NCBI GenBank assembly: GCA_034440575.1
Contig: JAOTOL010001639.1
Coordinates: 3,566,501 to 3,630,500, forward strand
DNA: 64,000 nucleotides
Direction of reading: 5' to 3'
From: Imbricaverruca yamaguchii
Taxonomy: Eukaryota; Arthropoda; Thecostraca; Neoverrucidae
Part shown: positions 47,401-58,883 of the stretch, piece after piece
How positions within the stretch are numbered: position 1 is the stretch's first letter
Layout: each line of letters opens with the position of its first letter
Translations under genes and position numbers: made by a program
Notes under the pieces: generated by a model
Database searches by the model: none
What the model was told of the DNA's origin: nothing
The model's input: only the letters and a program-made list of their open reading frames with translations

Positions 47401-47880
47401 AGAATGTCACGCACAAGGGTGTTGGATGGACATGTGTTCAGGGCCCAAAGTTCGCTTAAATAATTGGTGGAGATAAGATATCGATCGCCGTCTGACACCT
47501 TGAAATAATGGCAAACTTTCAAAATTGCGGCGAGTTTTGACGAGCACACAGATGCTCACGTCCGGAGCGAAAATGATCGGACGACAGAGCCGCACACAAA
47601 AGCGCTGCCCATGTCATCATCTGTTCGAGACGCATCAGTACAGATTGTCACCCATTCTTTGAATGATCCAATATGTTCGAGACACAGTGCGCGAAACTAT
47701 TCTGGAGCGGCATCGACTCTATGGGGGAAGGGTTCCATGTCCTTGACTCTCCAGATTCCTTCAAGCTTAACTAGACCTCCTTGGAAAAACTTAAGAGTGC
47801 GCACACCAAACGGCGTGGCGCTCAGACTTGGCTCCGCGTAAAGCAAACATGGTCAGCAATCGTGAAAAAAGAGCAGATGG
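47401..47880 (-). pseudogene. LINE fragment: thumb end and ribonuclease H
   Basis: Read from 47880 downward. It starts with a FSRLLTM and KSERHAVWCAHS region, then a broken ribonuclease H with YTD-type start and DDMGSAFVCGS-like block at about 47620. It is about 90% similar, inverted, to the plus-strand fragment at 48860-49022. Confidence 0.75.
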
Positions 47881-47884
47881 ACGG

Positions 47885-48440
47885 TGTGTTGGGTGTGTGC
47901 GTCCGAGCCAAAAGCGACAGAGCACGAACTCGTCACGTCTCGTCCTGCGGTAGGACGGCGACTTCGGCTTGGACAAGGCCTTCGGCTCTGTCTCCTTTGG
48001 CTTGTACACACTCACCCAACACACCACCATCTGCTCTGTCGTAGCATCTGCATCTGCTCTACCATCCTCGATGTGACGCACCGCTGTCAGTGCGTCACGT
48101 TTTGATCTCATGCCCTCTGCTCGCCGATGACCAAACACGGCTTTTTGTAGCCGTGCGGTCGCTGTTACTCCGCGACCTCCTTGGCAACCACTCGCGCGCG
48201 GTAGCTTCAGGACAACTTTTTCGCTTTTTATCGGATGATAACTTCAGAGCGATTTACACATCTCATCTTGGTGTTACTGACAAGTAACACCACAAGTTCG
48301 GAATGATCTGCCCGCATTCAGAATGTTCGTGTACTACTGTTGGCACCAACCATACTTAACTGTGAATCTAGATTGCTATGCGCACTATATGACCTAACCA
48401 GTCGATGCGCCCCTAAGCCCAAATAACCAACCAACCATAG
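47885..48440 (+). pseudogene. LINE 3' ends joined head to head, with TAACC tail
   Basis: The plus-strand part (about 47975-48440) carries the C-terminal zinc segment (LVHTHPTHH, then RHVLISCPLLADDQ), a stop at about 48285, the 3' UTR and a tail AAATAACCAACCAACC at 48422-48437. The segment 47885-47930 is an inverted partial copy of 47975-48023 (GTGTGTGCGTCCGAGCCAAA against its complement). Two LINE zinc segments therefore meet in opposite directions. No product is possible. Confidence 0.75.
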
Positions 48441-48609
48441 TTTGTATGGGAACCAGATTCCTGTACAGAGTGCGGTGAGGTTTCTTGAAGTGAGTTTTGA
48501 TTAGCATCTTAGTGAGAAGGAATAGTTAAAACGCCCCGACATCAGTATTTTAAAATCCTTAGCATATTACAATATGTTTCGCATACTAGTTATGAAGCGG
48601 ACAGGCACC

Positions 48610-49030
48610 CGTTGATTTTGCTCCACCGATCGCCAATACCTACAAAGCTGGATCACGCTTGTTTTATTTACTGTGGTGCGCGCATTCCCACCAAACAAAC
48701 GCTGGCCACTGTCCATTACAAACGGCGCATTCCACACTCGCCCACGATGAGCCTTTTGGCAAGCGCACAGGAGCCACCTCTCTGTCTGCGCAGAGAAGGA
48801 CTGGGTATGCGCTACGCGTGCAAGCTTCGCCGGTGTCCCGACTACCCAGCTTGCCCATCTGTTCTTTTTTCACGATTGCTGACCATGCTTGCTTTACGCG
48901 GAGCCAAGTCTGAGTGCCGCGCCGTTTGGTGTGCGCACTCTTAAGCTTTTCCAAGGAAGTCGAGTAAAGCTTCAAGGAATCTGGAGAGTCAATGACATGG
49001 AACCCCTCCCCCATAGAGTCGATTACATGC
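48610..49030 (+). pseudogene. LINE fragment: thumb region, plus strand
   Basis: Reads KLDHACFIYCGARIP, then RIPHSPTMSLLASAQEPP, LRREGLGMRYACKLRRCP and FSRLLTMLALRG. This corresponds to the reverse transcriptase thumb of the I-clade LINE. One frame is open for about 110 codons, the longest unbroken stretch of this domain in the window. It ends where homology to the ribonuclease H start would begin. Confidence 0.8.
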
Positions 49031-49544
49031 AAGGGGGCCGAAGCAAAGTGCGACACCATATCTAACATGACAGCACGTTGACCTCGACGATCGACCGGTT
49101 CATATTGGAGCGGTCTGGGACGGTCGAAAATGATGCTTGATAATGGTTAGGGGCACCCACGATTATCACGGAACTATTTGCGATGGAAAATGAATCAAGA
49201 CAATGTGAACAGCACACAGATCGGGGCTGTGCACGCATTCCATTTTCGCCGAAAAAAAAATGATAACAACAATATTTCACTTACACTACAAAGCGTGTTT
49301 AATTATTTAAATATTCCCAGTCTTATATGCCCGGGTATGAGTTGTGGGTAGAAGGAAACCGAGGATTCATGATGGTCGTCCACATAGGAATGTCTCGGCG
49401 GCTCAGGAGAATATCGAAACACTTTTCCGAGTGCAAGGAAACCATTTTCCGTCAAGCTTTTCGAGGGCGTTTTAAAGTTGGACGGGCACATATCCGTTGT
49501 CGGGTTCAGTCGAATTCCTGCAAAATCAACTCCCACTTGTCTCT

Positions 49545-49625
49545 GTTGGTTAGTTAGTTATTTGAGCTTCAGGGCACATCGACTGCATTGGATATGTATC
49601 GCCCATGACAATACTAGTTAGCCAC
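49545..49625 (-). mobile_element. I-clade LINE 3' end only
   Basis: GGTTAGTTAGTTATTTGAGC then AGGGCACATCGACTGCATTGG. It is the minus-strand 3' UTR end plus TAACTAACTAACC tail, without coding sequence. Confidence 0.65.
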
Positions 49626-50600
49626 ATGTCGATGACTTCAGCCGGTATGCTGAGCCTGGTGGTCTACTGTCGTGGGCGCTAACCGCCGTCAGGTAACCAG
49701 GCCCGACCCCGAAACATGATTGGCCGCCGCCCGGTGACCAGGCCCGACCCTGACACATGATTGGCCGCCGCCCGGTCAATACTGGGCCTGCCACTAATTG
49801 TGATTGGCCGTCTCACTCCCGTGAATGTGACTTTGCATGTTTGACCCTGAGATGGTTATCTGTGTGCTCGGGGACTTCGCCAGCCACACACATCTGTACC
49901 AGATGCTCGCCTCCCAGTGTACCAGCTGGGCGAAGACATAGCAACCACTGACACTATGCCTCACCCTGAGGGGTTCTTGATTGACACCGGGACAAGTGAT
50001 GAGACTTGGCTTTATGAGCTTTATCTGTCTACAACAAAGGACTAGTGAGGTCACATGGATAAGACACTTTTGCACACAAATTATTGGGTAAGGGTATTGC
50101 TTTTTTGTTACCACAATCCACGTCTATATCACGAAGGATCGTGAAGAGTCGTACCCAGGTGCTATCACTTGCTTATGTTATTACCGCTTCGTGCGGGGTA
50201 GAGCTTGCGTCTTCCCAGCCTTCCAATGATTTCATTGTGTACACTAAAATACAAATATATACCAAGCAGTGTAGGCAGAGCTAAATGGTACCTTTCAGAT
50301 ACTCAACAGAGCGGTACCGATTACCTAAACACCTATGGATGCATAGTCAGTTAATCCCGCTGCGATAGCGCCCCATTAATTGAGGGGACATATATACCTA
50401 CATACAGGTTCGATACTCCGTATTCCTTTACAACTTCATCTTGCATCTGCCGTCATGGTGAACTGCCAGGAGTCGTCGTGAATGTGATTCGCCATCCGAC
50501 AGACGTTCGGGTTTCCTTGCCCGGTGAGGACGAACAACATATATCACGGCTATTACGCTTATCACGTGCCGGGAAATGAGCACCGCTCCTGAGCACACCG
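49626..50600. other. Unassigned intronic DNA
   Basis: Contains a duplicated TGATTGGCCGCCGCCCGGT unit (49717-49775). There is no exon I can support. Confidence 0.4.
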
Positions 50601-50610
50601 GCTGTCTTAC

Positions 50611-50748
50611 CTTGCGAGAAGGACATTTTGCCGCAGAGTTTGCAGACGGCCGTGCGGTGGCGGTGGTCGGTGCCCTGCTCCTTCTCCAGCAGGTCGTAGT
50701 ACAGCCACACCTTGCTGCGACATCGCGACCCGTACAGTGGCATCCGCA
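50611..50748 (-). CDS. BED zinc finger gene, internal exon
   Basis: Read from 50748 downward. The acceptor CGTTGTGTTTCAG precedes TG CGG ATG, and the donor CTCGCAAG/GTAAGACA ends the 138-bp exon, so it is entered and left in phase 1. The 45 whole codons include SKVWLYYDLLEKEQ and AVCKLCGKMSFSQ. That is the first half of a BED finger, with the diagnostic VW-aromatic start and the CxxC ligand pair. Joined in phase to the exon at 43701-43622 it completes C-x2-C ... STGNLRKHLKTNH. Third codon positions are strongly G/C, as in a constrained exon. An in-frame ATG (50743-50741) could start a protein of about 70 residues. Otherwise earlier exons lie at higher coordinates or beyond the window. A domesticated transposase-derived regulator is a reasonable guess. 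Confidence 0.82.
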
Positions 50749-50837
50749 CTGAAACACAACGGCCGATGTGTTGTGGGCCGCACTGAATACACCAGCAAAT
50801 AGGGATTGAGGAGCGCTGAAACACGCTGCCCGACCGG

Positions 50838-51085
50838 CATATTTCGTCTATACTGGAATATTACGTCCATACTGGCATATTTCGTCTATACTGGTATATT
50901 ACGTCCATACTGGCATATTTCGTTCGTACTGGTATATAGTGTCCATATTCATATATTGTGTCCATCCTGGCATATTACGTCCATACTGGTATGTTGTGTC
51001 CATGCTAATATACCGTGTCAATGCTAACATTCTACGTCCATACTGGTATATTGCGTTCATGCTGGTGTATTGTGTCCATACTAAC
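50838..51085. repeat. 20-bp minisatellite, about 12 copies
   Basis: CATATTTCGTCTATACTGG-type units alternate with TATTACGTCCATACTGG-type units. Later units drift to TATTGTGTCCAT. Confidence 0.92.
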
Positions 51086-51087
51086 AT

Positions 51088-51158
51088 ACTGAGACGGACT
51101 CGAGCCACGGATATGAGGCGGGCTCGAGCCACGGATCTGAGGCGGACCCAAGCCACGT
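51088..51158. repeat. 25-bp tandem repeat, three copies
   Basis: CTCGAGCCACGGATATGAGGCGG-type units. Confidence 0.85.
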
Positions 51159-51372
51159 CGGACTGGTCCGTGTTTCATACTGATGGATGTCGCCCACAGT
51201 CAACGAAGATGTCGTTTCCCCACCGAGCCATGATCACGTGACATGACCCGCCGGTAGCCGTCAGGAACAGCAGTATGGTGGCGTTTAAGGGGGAAGGGGG
51301 AGACACGGGCTCATCTTATTGGCCGCGTGAAGCGGACACAGCTGACAGGATTCTGATGTGACTTTTGACATT

Positions 51373-51606
51373 ATGGCGGCGCCGGCAGAGTTGGTAGTGC
51401 ATATCTGCGTGTGTGTAATTTCTGCAACATGGACGCTGAAGCATGGGAGGGGAAGGCTGCTAAGTATCGGTGCGTTGCAGAGCATGGAGGCAACGAGTGC
51501 CGCCAATTTGGTTGTTGGGCCCCATGCCAAGAGAACACGACGTTCGTGGGACCTAGGACACACCAAAAGCACAGGAAACTCTAACCATGCGCTGCAAATG
51601 CCATGA
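51373..51606 (+). CDS. Small open frames around ATGGCGGCGCCGG, weak
   Basis: ATGGCGGCGCCGGCAGAG at 51373 opens a frame of about 77 codons. A second frame from ATG 51429 to TAA 51584 encodes 51 residues, six of them Cys (YRCVAEHGGNECRQFGCW). The GC-rich ATG context resembles a metazoan gene start, but no splice or domain evidence is present and the two frames compete. Confidence 0.18.
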   Translation: MAAPAELVVHICVCVISATWTLKHGRGRLLSIGALQSMEATSAANLVVGPHAKRTRRSWDLGHTKSTGNSNHALQMP

Positions 51607-52129
51607 ATTAAACTTCTGAGATGGGCAATGCATACATGCGTACACACATAAATCCGGCAGCGAACGTTCATGGCTGTCGGTATCGAAACTGGACCGCTGC
51701 CTACAGCGGTGTCAGCTCTGGCCACGAGCGATGGGTGAGCGAGCCGATCGACAAATCCGTAGAATTTCCACTGAAGTTGGTGGTTTTTGCTAGATGCTGA
51801 TGATGCACGCACTTCTGAAGGCCTAGGCGGGTCTTCCATCACCCTTCCACCACTCCGGAACCGCCAGTGAAAGGGTTCGTACTAAACCGCACGCTGATCA
51901 TTCAAACCAAGTCGTTACACTGGACACAACTATCGAGCTTGGACCACATACACGAGTCGCATAGCTGGACCCTGGACTTGGTCCACAAGCCTGCACCCGA
52001 CAGCCATGAATGTCTCGATCGACCGAAACGGTGGGAAGGCGTCCATCACCCAAATGTTATCCAATTAGCTGAAATTTCTCATCTTTTGCTGGGAGATTCA
52101 TCAATAGAGGCTTCGTCATGCAAAAGTTC
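51607..52129. other. Unassigned spacer
   Basis: No supported feature. Confidence 0.4.
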
Positions 52130-52260
52130 TTAACGACTTCCTCGCCGACAACGGACGGGATCTTGGTGCTGGACTCGCCAACAGAGCCGGATCTCGGCGT
52201 CGGACCCGATAACGGACCCGGATCTCGGTGCTGGGCCCCGCACCAGACCCGCATTTCATG
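52130..52260. repeat. Degenerate tandem repeat, about 35 bp
   Basis: ACGGGATCTTGGTGCTGGAC, CCGGATCTCGGCGTCGGAC and CCGGATCTCGGTGCTGGGC recur. Confidence 0.65.
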
Positions 52261-52935
52261 ACTGGGTGGTGCAAAGGTACGACTGTCGGCACCGACAGTA
52301 GAAAGATCAGACGGCAGAGCATTACCAGGTGACATTACCAGGTGAAATGCATCCGGCCTGAAATGTACCAGCTGAAATGCCACCGGTTACATTATCGGGT
52401 GAAATTAGATGAGTCATCAACGTTTTATCATCAAGATCAAGATTCTTTAATGATCTTCTTTTGGATAAAAACGTATGTCAGGATATTTTGGGAACTGATT
52501 CTAATTCAGCGACGATTTTGCAATTGTTTGCTTCCGAGGAGTTATTGCTTCAGAGCACTTTTTAAGTGGTTTTCGTTATAGCTGGTACAGGCCATCGTAG
52601 CTGTCATTGCGCGCTATGAACCCACTGCGAGGGATTCAGCTGACTTTACACTGGCTTAATTTGATACAAGATGAAATGATATATCAATATATTTGCACTA
52701 ACTTCAGCTAAATCTTAGTGTTTTCTGGTTCTATTTCTAACCGGTTCGGCTTCCGTCCAGGCTCAATTTGGAGACACCGGACTTTTCGAGAAATTTTACT
52801 GTTGACCTGCGCTGGGACGCCACTAGTTGAGCGAAAACATCAAACTCGGAATTCGTTCCATTTGTCTGGCGACACGCAATACACTGGCTACTGTCTCTTG
52901 ACTGTCTCGATCTGGAGCGAAATCGCGGACGGGAT
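52261..52935. other. Unassigned spacer with a short ACCAGGTGA repeat
   Basis: ATTACCAGGTGA and related GAAATG-containing units at about 52321-52405. The rest is unassigned. Confidence 0.4.
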
Positions 52936-52939
52936 AGCG

Positions 52940-53105
52940 ACAGTCTCCAATGATGGAGCGCCCGGTGAAATACGCCCGGTGGCGGACTTGGTCATGCGAA
53001 ATACGTCCGGACGTGATCAGGCGAAGTACGGCTGGTGGGCGGAATTGGCCAGCCGAAACACGCCCGGACTTGAGCAGGCGAAATATGTCCGGTGGGCGGG
53101 ATTGA
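52940..53105. repeat. Degenerate tandem repeat, about 38 bp
   Basis: Units containing GAAATACGCCCGG and GGTGGGCGGA. Confidence 0.7.
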
Positions 53106-53207
53106 TCATCCTCATTCGACCGAATGAAGTGCCGCGTTAATCCTGAAGATGGATATCATATTATTAAAAATATTAAACACACGAGGCGCGTGGCTTTCGT
53201 TGAGCCG

Positions 53208-53507
53208 TCCAGTTCCCGCTGCCTCCGTGTCCCGCCAGCTGCCGTTGTCTCCGTGTCCCAACAGCTAGCGCTGTCTCAGTGTCCCGCCAGCTTCCATTGT
53301 CTCCATGTCCCCCCAGCTGCCGTTGTCTCCGTATCCCGCCAGCTGCCGTTGTCTCCGTATCCCGCCAGCTGTCGTTATCTCCGTATCCCGCCAGCTGCCG
53401 TTGTCTCCATGTCCCGCCAGCTGCCGTTGTCTCCGTGTCCCGCCAGCTGCCGTTGTCTCCGTGTCCCGCCAGCTGGCGTTGTCTCCATGTCCCGCCAGCA
53501 CCGATCG
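53208..53507. repeat. 26-bp minisatellite, about 11 copies
   Basis: CCCGCCAGCTGCCGTTGTCT followed by CCGTGT. A period not divisible by three still leaves all three forward frames open because no frame of the unit contains a stop. Confidence 0.96.
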
Positions 53508-53584
53508 CCTCCGAGCGCGGCCGCCGATCGCCGGTCCATCCTAGGGGTGTAGTCAAACGTTCCGCACCAGGAGCCAACACGATG

Positions 53585-53755
53585 GTGGTGGTTAGGTCTT
53601 ACGACTCGTCTCCGGTGTTCTCCACTCAGTCAACAATTCTGCACCAGGAGCCAGCACGGTGGTGGTGGTTATTGGTCTTACGATCCGCCCACGGTATCCC
53701 TCTCCGACTCAGTCAAGGGGAGCCAGGCACTATTCACGTTAAAGAGTAGCAATTC
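53585..53755 (-). mobile_element. Possible SINE 3' fragments, duplicated
   Basis: GGTGGTGGTTAGGTCTTACG and GGTGGTTATTGGTCTTACGA occur about 70 bp apart, each preceded by ACCAGGAGCCARCACG. Both resemble the 3' end of the SINE at 58884 (GGTTATTGGTTTTACGACAC). Confidence 0.4.
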
Positions 53756-54043
53756 ATTATATTAACTATTATTATATAATTATATTTATATGTTAACGAC
53801 ACACGCCCGAAAGCACTCACGTAAGCGAGTAATCAGGCGACGCCCAAATAGTAATCTTCCACACGAATAACGTACTCCAGAGTTGAGACTAGTCCGCTAA
53901 ACCACAGGGGAGAAATTAAATCAGGGGAGGTGTCCCCGTCTGACCACCACCACCTTCAGGCGTCGTTTATCTCGCACGAGCCGTCCAGACGAGGTCGCGA
54001 TAAACGGCGGTCGTCGGTCAGTCGATCAATCGAAGCTGACACG
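53756..54043. other. Unassigned spacer
   Basis: No supported feature. Confidence 0.4.
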
Positions 54044-54862
54044 GTCACCCGGCTGGCTGGCCCTCTCCCACACCCGGCTGGCGGGCCCTCTCCCATACCC
54101 GGATGGCGGGCCCTCTCCCACCCCCGGCTGGCGGGTCCTCTCCCACCTCCCACCCCCGGCTGGCTGGCCCTCTCCCACACCCGGCTGGCGGGCCCTCTCC
54201 CACACCAGGCTGGCAGGCCCTCTCCCACCCCCGGCTGGCGGGCCCTCTCCCACCCCCGGCTGGCGGGCCCTCTCCCACACCCGGATGGCGGGCTCTCTCC
54301 CACACCCGGCTGGTGGGCCCTCTCCCACCCCCGGCTGGCGGGCCCTCTCCCACACCCGGCTGGCGGGTCCTCTCCCACCCCCGGCTGGCGGGCCCTCTCC
54401 CACCCCCGACTGGCGGGTCCTCTCCCACCCCCGGCTGGCTGGCCCTCTCCCACACCCGGCTGGCTGGCCCTCTCCCACCCCCGGCTGGCGGGCCCTCTCC
54501 CACCCCCGGCTGGCGGGCCCTCTCCCACCCCCGGCTGGCGGGCCCTCTCCCACCCCCGGCTGGCGGGCCCTCTCCCGCACCCGGCTAGCGGGCCCTCTCC
54601 CACCTCCGGCTGGCGGGCCCTCTCCCACCCCTGGCTGGCGGGCCCTCTCCCACACCCGACTGGCGGGCCCTCTCCCGCACCCGGCTGGCGGGCCCTCTCC
54701 CGCACCCGGCTGGCGGGCCCTCTCCCACCCCCGGCTGGCGGGCCCTCTCCCACCCCGGCTGGCGGGCCCTCTCCCACCCCGGCTGGCGGGCCCTCTCCCA
54801 CCCCCGGCTGGCGGGCCCTCTCCCGCACCCGGCTGGCGGGCCCTCTCCCACACCCGGCGGCC
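54044..54862. repeat. 25-bp minisatellite, about 32 copies
   Basis: GGCTGGCGGGCCCTCTCCCA plus CACCC. Main variants are CACACCC, CACCCCC and CGCACCC. A few 24-bp units occur near 54755-54790. It is GC-rich, and reading frames of more than 300 codons run through it on both strands (LAGPLPHPAGGPSP type). These are repeat artefacts. Confidence 0.98.
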
Positions 54863-55255
54863 TGATGGACACCGCCGGCCGGCACAGCGCCAAACCGCCG
54901 GAACGACCGCGGAACTGGCGATACCGTCCAGATGGGCAGCCGTGTCGCCGAATGTGCAGAATGCACCCCGGGGTCGAAGACCAGGCAATGAGTTCGGAGA
55001 GCCTGAAGCCGGTCGACAATTCCATCGACGCTCAGCCAGAATCGCAGATCCAAGTCACACTATTCACCAATGGGCGAAAATATGCATACATGATCGAAGA
55101 TCGCACTTTAATCCTTGCCTATTGAGCATACTCTGCCAGATTTCCTTCCCGATGGGGTTGCCACCCTCCCGTCAATTCGTCAGAATTGAGGTGCGGATAA
55201 GAGTCAGCGCACTGCATGCTTTGAGACAAATCGAATACTACGTGATATTGGCCTG
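54863..55255. other. Unassigned spacer
   Basis: Short frames only. The last part leads into a SINE copy. Confidence 0.35.
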
Positions 55256-55440
55256 ATGACTGGTTGGATATTGGCCTTATGACGCGTCGACTGCTGAGTT
55301 ATGCACTGTGGCGCCAATCTCTCACGACGATTGGTTGTGGGCGAGGGGTTGCGACAGACGAACCTCAAGCCTACGACCTTTAGGCTGGGAGACGGGCACC
55401 TTTTACCCCAGACTAATCGCCGCCGAGTAGTACGTAAGCT
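55256..55440 (-). mobile_element. tRNA-derived SINE copy 1 (diverged)
   Basis: TGGCGCCAATCTCTCACGACGATTGG matches the SINE body at 58930, and the head region (TAGTCTGGGGT on the minus strand) is degraded. The B box is mutated. Confidence 0.6.
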
Positions 55441-55929
55441 TCACACTTAGGACATCCAGGCTCTTGAGGGTTGGCCTAAGTTCAGGACTGGCCAAAGTGG
55501 CGGATGTCGACCTGGCCGTATTTCATGGCAAACCTATTTGATGGAGAAGGTCCTGTGGAGCTTGCATGCGGTGAGAATTGTGTGTCCATGTTGTAAATCG
55601 TGGTGCTCTTTCGAGGCGGGATGCCGATCGGTACAAACATGCAGTTTCTCAGCTGCACCGTAAGTCAGGTATAGCGCGGCCACTGCACCAGAGCATAATA
55701 TTGGTGTGGTGTGCCACACAAGTATTTCCAAGCCAACTTGACAAAATATTGCACCCGCCCAAAACTGGGTCCACAATCGGAGCGATCCCTCCACATGCTG
55801 AACAGAACAGAATAACGAGCTGAAGCGGACTGTCATTTGTTTTCACGAGCAAGCATAAGGTGTCATATCAAAGTCTTTTCCAGGTTTACACTCCCGGCCG
55901 GACTAGAAGAGCGTTGTGCCGCTCGTTGA
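55441..55929. other. Unassigned spacer
   Basis: No supported feature. Confidence 0.4.
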
Positions 55930-56115
55930 ATACATCCCGACTTAGTTTGGATGGATGGTTGGTCGGTTGCTCTGACAGCGCGTCAACTGCTTTGATCACA
56001 AAGCGTTGCCTCTTTCATTCCGATTGGACACGGACGAAGAACAGCTACGGTCGCGACTCGAACCAACACCACTTCTGTTGGGAGACGATCATCCTTCCCA
56101 GGACTACTTATTCCC
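55930..56115 (-). mobile_element. tRNA-derived SINE copy 2
   Basis: On the minus strand it reads TAGTCCTGGG in the A-box region, then GGTTCGAGTC (56053-56062) as B box, a short body, and CCGACCAACCATCCATCC as tail at about 55946. Confidence 0.65.
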
Positions 56116-57530
56116 ACTCCGTTTGGATAGTGTGTGTTGCTTAATAAATGTGTTCCGTAGGCATACGTGGACATCGACATAGGTTTCCATGCAGCGTCAT
56201 AGGCTCAATGTTAAATTGCAGGCAGCTTGAGTAAACGTGTCTTCCATCCACTGCGATTACAACGCCCATGCAAGCAGGCCAAAAGAAGAAACGCCTGCAG
56301 GACCAGGGGCATGTTTGTTTAGAAGGTACCGGAAGCCATGTACCTGCTGGTATCGAGCGATAGACGCACTGTCCGACTCGGGGAATGCTGCAACAGTGAT
56401 ACCACATTGGTCGCGATAGGGGCGGAGGAGATCAGTCGAGCGGAGGTCAGTGGTAGGGAGAACGAGAGCAACGTAAAGCCTGCAGCCGAAACCGAGGAAC
56501 ACGCGTTGATGTCAGCTGATGCGAAGCGAAGAGGAGCAGAGGAAAGACGGCCACTCCATCCAATGGCGAGGTGCGAGGGGAGGGTTTGGAAGATGAACGG
56601 GCTGCCACCAGAGCCGATGGCCGGGAAGCAATGCTGGCGAAGTAGCCGGGCTCGGGTAATCACATAAGCAGCACTAACGGAGGCTGCTCCGGCGGTAAGG
56701 CTCCAACAGGCACACCGATCACACCACGGTGGCAGTGTGTCACACGCTGGCCGCGCCAGCCGCCAGTCCACACCCTGCAGCGACACCCGGCAGTCGCTGG
56801 ATATTTCACGGCCTGCCATACTGCACTAGCTGGTACAACGTGATAGGCCGGTGTTCAAAGTCGATTCGGGAAATTGCTCCGGGCGAAAACGGGGAGATTA
56901 ATCCTCGTTGTGCCGGTCGGCAGATTCGCCTTCGCCGGGCCTGTAGTTCGTGAGTGTAGTTCCCCCTCTAGTTCCCCCTCTAACTTCCGATCTGCGCATA
57001 CTGCGATGGTATACAGAATACCGTTCGAAAGATCTGGCCATGGAGAGCCCCAGACATAATTTATGCTTGCATTTGGACTGATAATAAGGTCGCCAGAGAT
57101 TGCATAATATCGATATACGGACCATGACAGAAGTCCCTGGAAAATGTTACAAAAAGACAGAGGTTGTGTTCACTCGAGATTTCGTCGACAAAAAAAACAT
57201 AGATAAATGCATTTATATCGATCATGGTAAAAAAGCGTCAAGACAGGATTGGGCAGTCAGGTTAGGATCAGGGATGAAAATCAACTTCCAAACTGTGCAT
57301 GTCAGAGACAAAGAGAACATGTCATTGTGAAGTTAATATATCCAATAGCTCATATCACATCTTATTTCTCCAATTATGGCCATGCTACAGTCGCCAAAAG
57401 TCATAATCGGTCAACCCAGTGATGTGACCATTACGTTGGATAATTATCTGGAAATTATGACTACACTCCTCGGATCCTTTCCAAAGCACCATTGAAACAA
57501 AATATTTATATCTGATTGCCATCTGAGAAT
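56116..57530. other. Unassigned DNA
   Basis: A frame of 166 codons on the minus strand (56319-56819) and one of 109 codons on the plus strand overlap and show no domain. AATAAA occurs at 56144 on the plus strand without a gene. Confidence 0.35.
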
Positions 57531-58210
57531 TATAAGGTCAGGTCAGACCATGTTGTATGGCCAAGTCAAGTGAGTTGAATATCTCCGAAACGTCACCTTC
57601 GAAGTAAAATTGTGTTTCAAGAAGAACTGATATGATACTGGAGCATCTTTATAAAATGTCCAACTTTTGATCTCGTGATTTGACCCTAGGTCAAGCTGGG
57701 ACAAATCACAAATTGATAAACGGATCCCTTCAGCCCTCGCCTATGCGTGCACTGCCTGGGCAGCAAATAAAAAAGGTCAAATCAGGTCAGCTTGCACGAG
57801 GACAGGTTATCTCAGGTTATTCGCTTATCATCCAATCTCATGTGGTAAATGGCCAGCGCTGAAGCCGAATTCTGGTATCACCTAGCGAGTAACAGCATTA
57901 TTCTGTATCAGATGGCGTAGTGCAGAATATACGTCATAGGTGACATAACCTTATGTCATTGATCGTTCAACATAAATTCAACAACAATACATATGTCCTG
58001 CTCTGTATCAGGACACTTTGCACTCTTGGAGTGCAAAGTGACCCCCAGATCAAATTTGCACCACTGAATAACGTCAAAATATGCGCCAAATGACCTGACC
58101 TTAGGTCAGTAACCTGATTATATCTTGCAACTATTCTGATTGGCGGCACTTCGAATATTTTGCAACCTCACTGACTTTGACCTGCTCCATGCTAATGACC
58201 TCTAATGACT
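57531..58210. repeat. Second AGGTCA/TGACCT half-site island
   Basis: AAGGTCAGGTCAGACC, CTAGGTCAAGC, AAGGTCAAATCAGGTCAG, TGACCTGACCTTAGGTCAG and TTTGACCTGC fall within 680 bp, in the same irregular style as 29990-30740. Confidence 0.65.
58014..58040. repeat. Perfect 12-bp-stem hairpin
   Basis: CACTTTGCACTC, loop TTG, then GAGTGCAAAGTG. Confidence 0.88.
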
Positions 58211-58639
58211 TGAGCCTGAAATGTTTACAAAATATGCAAAACAGACGTATAATAAGCTACTGAACACTTGGTGTCTCTGCGTCTACGCGTTCCGTCCCTT
58301 TCGCTGAGAAACCTGAGGGAGCTCTCCAGAGTTGTCTCGGGTTTAGCTCAGCCACCCGGTACTGCGAGGGTTAGCTGTGTCCACTCCGCTTCGAAAAGCT
58401 CCACAGTCACCGATGTCCGATGTTCAACGAGATCTGGTGGGAGGGCGTATGTGATCACCATTCTTGTCACGAGGCGTTTCTATCCAATGTTTATTTCGCT
58501 CGGCGTGCAATTAGCCATAATTTGGCAGCTCCTGGCAACCTGCTCACTATGAACTCACATCGCCGGCACACCGGAATTGGCTTCGAGGCGCGCCGAGCCC
58601 CGTGGTCATCGCCGGCGGAACGCCACATCCGCCGGCCGT

Positions 58640-58830
58640 CTGGTGGGTCTGGCGTGACAGATGTGATAGGTCTGGTGCGTCAAATGTGACAGGTCTGATG
58701 TGATATATGTTATAGGTCGAATTGGACAGATGTGGCAGGTTCATTGTGGCACACGTCGGTGTGACAGCGGCTGGCAATCCAGCTGCCGTGGGTTGGTGTG
58801 AGAGGCAAGATGGAATATATTTGACGGATT
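58640..58830. repeat. Degenerate GTGACAGRTSTGAT repeats
   Basis: Repeated GTGACAGATGTGATAGGTC-like phrases of varying length. Confidence 0.5.
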
Positions 58831-58883
58831 ATGTGACAGGTCAGACGTAACTAATGTGATGTGAATCAAATGTGATGGGATAG

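Larger units (their letters stand above)
43702..50610 (-). other. 6.9-kb intron of the BED-finger gene, filled with repeats
   Basis: Defined by the donor CAAG/GTAAGA (50611/50610) and the acceptor TCAG/GC (43702/43701). It contains a fragment of a second LINE family, a 27-bp minisatellite, a SINE, several pieces of the I-clade LINE and two LINE tails. Confidence 0.7.

Noticed and set aside
53930..55256. Open frames of more than 300 codons on both strands, rich in Pro, Gly and Arg
   Set aside because: They arise from a 25-bp repeat without stops in any frame. There is no start context, domain or splice evidence.
56319..56819. 166-codon minus-strand frame
   Set aside because: An overlapping plus-strand frame is equally open. 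There is no domain and no splice support.
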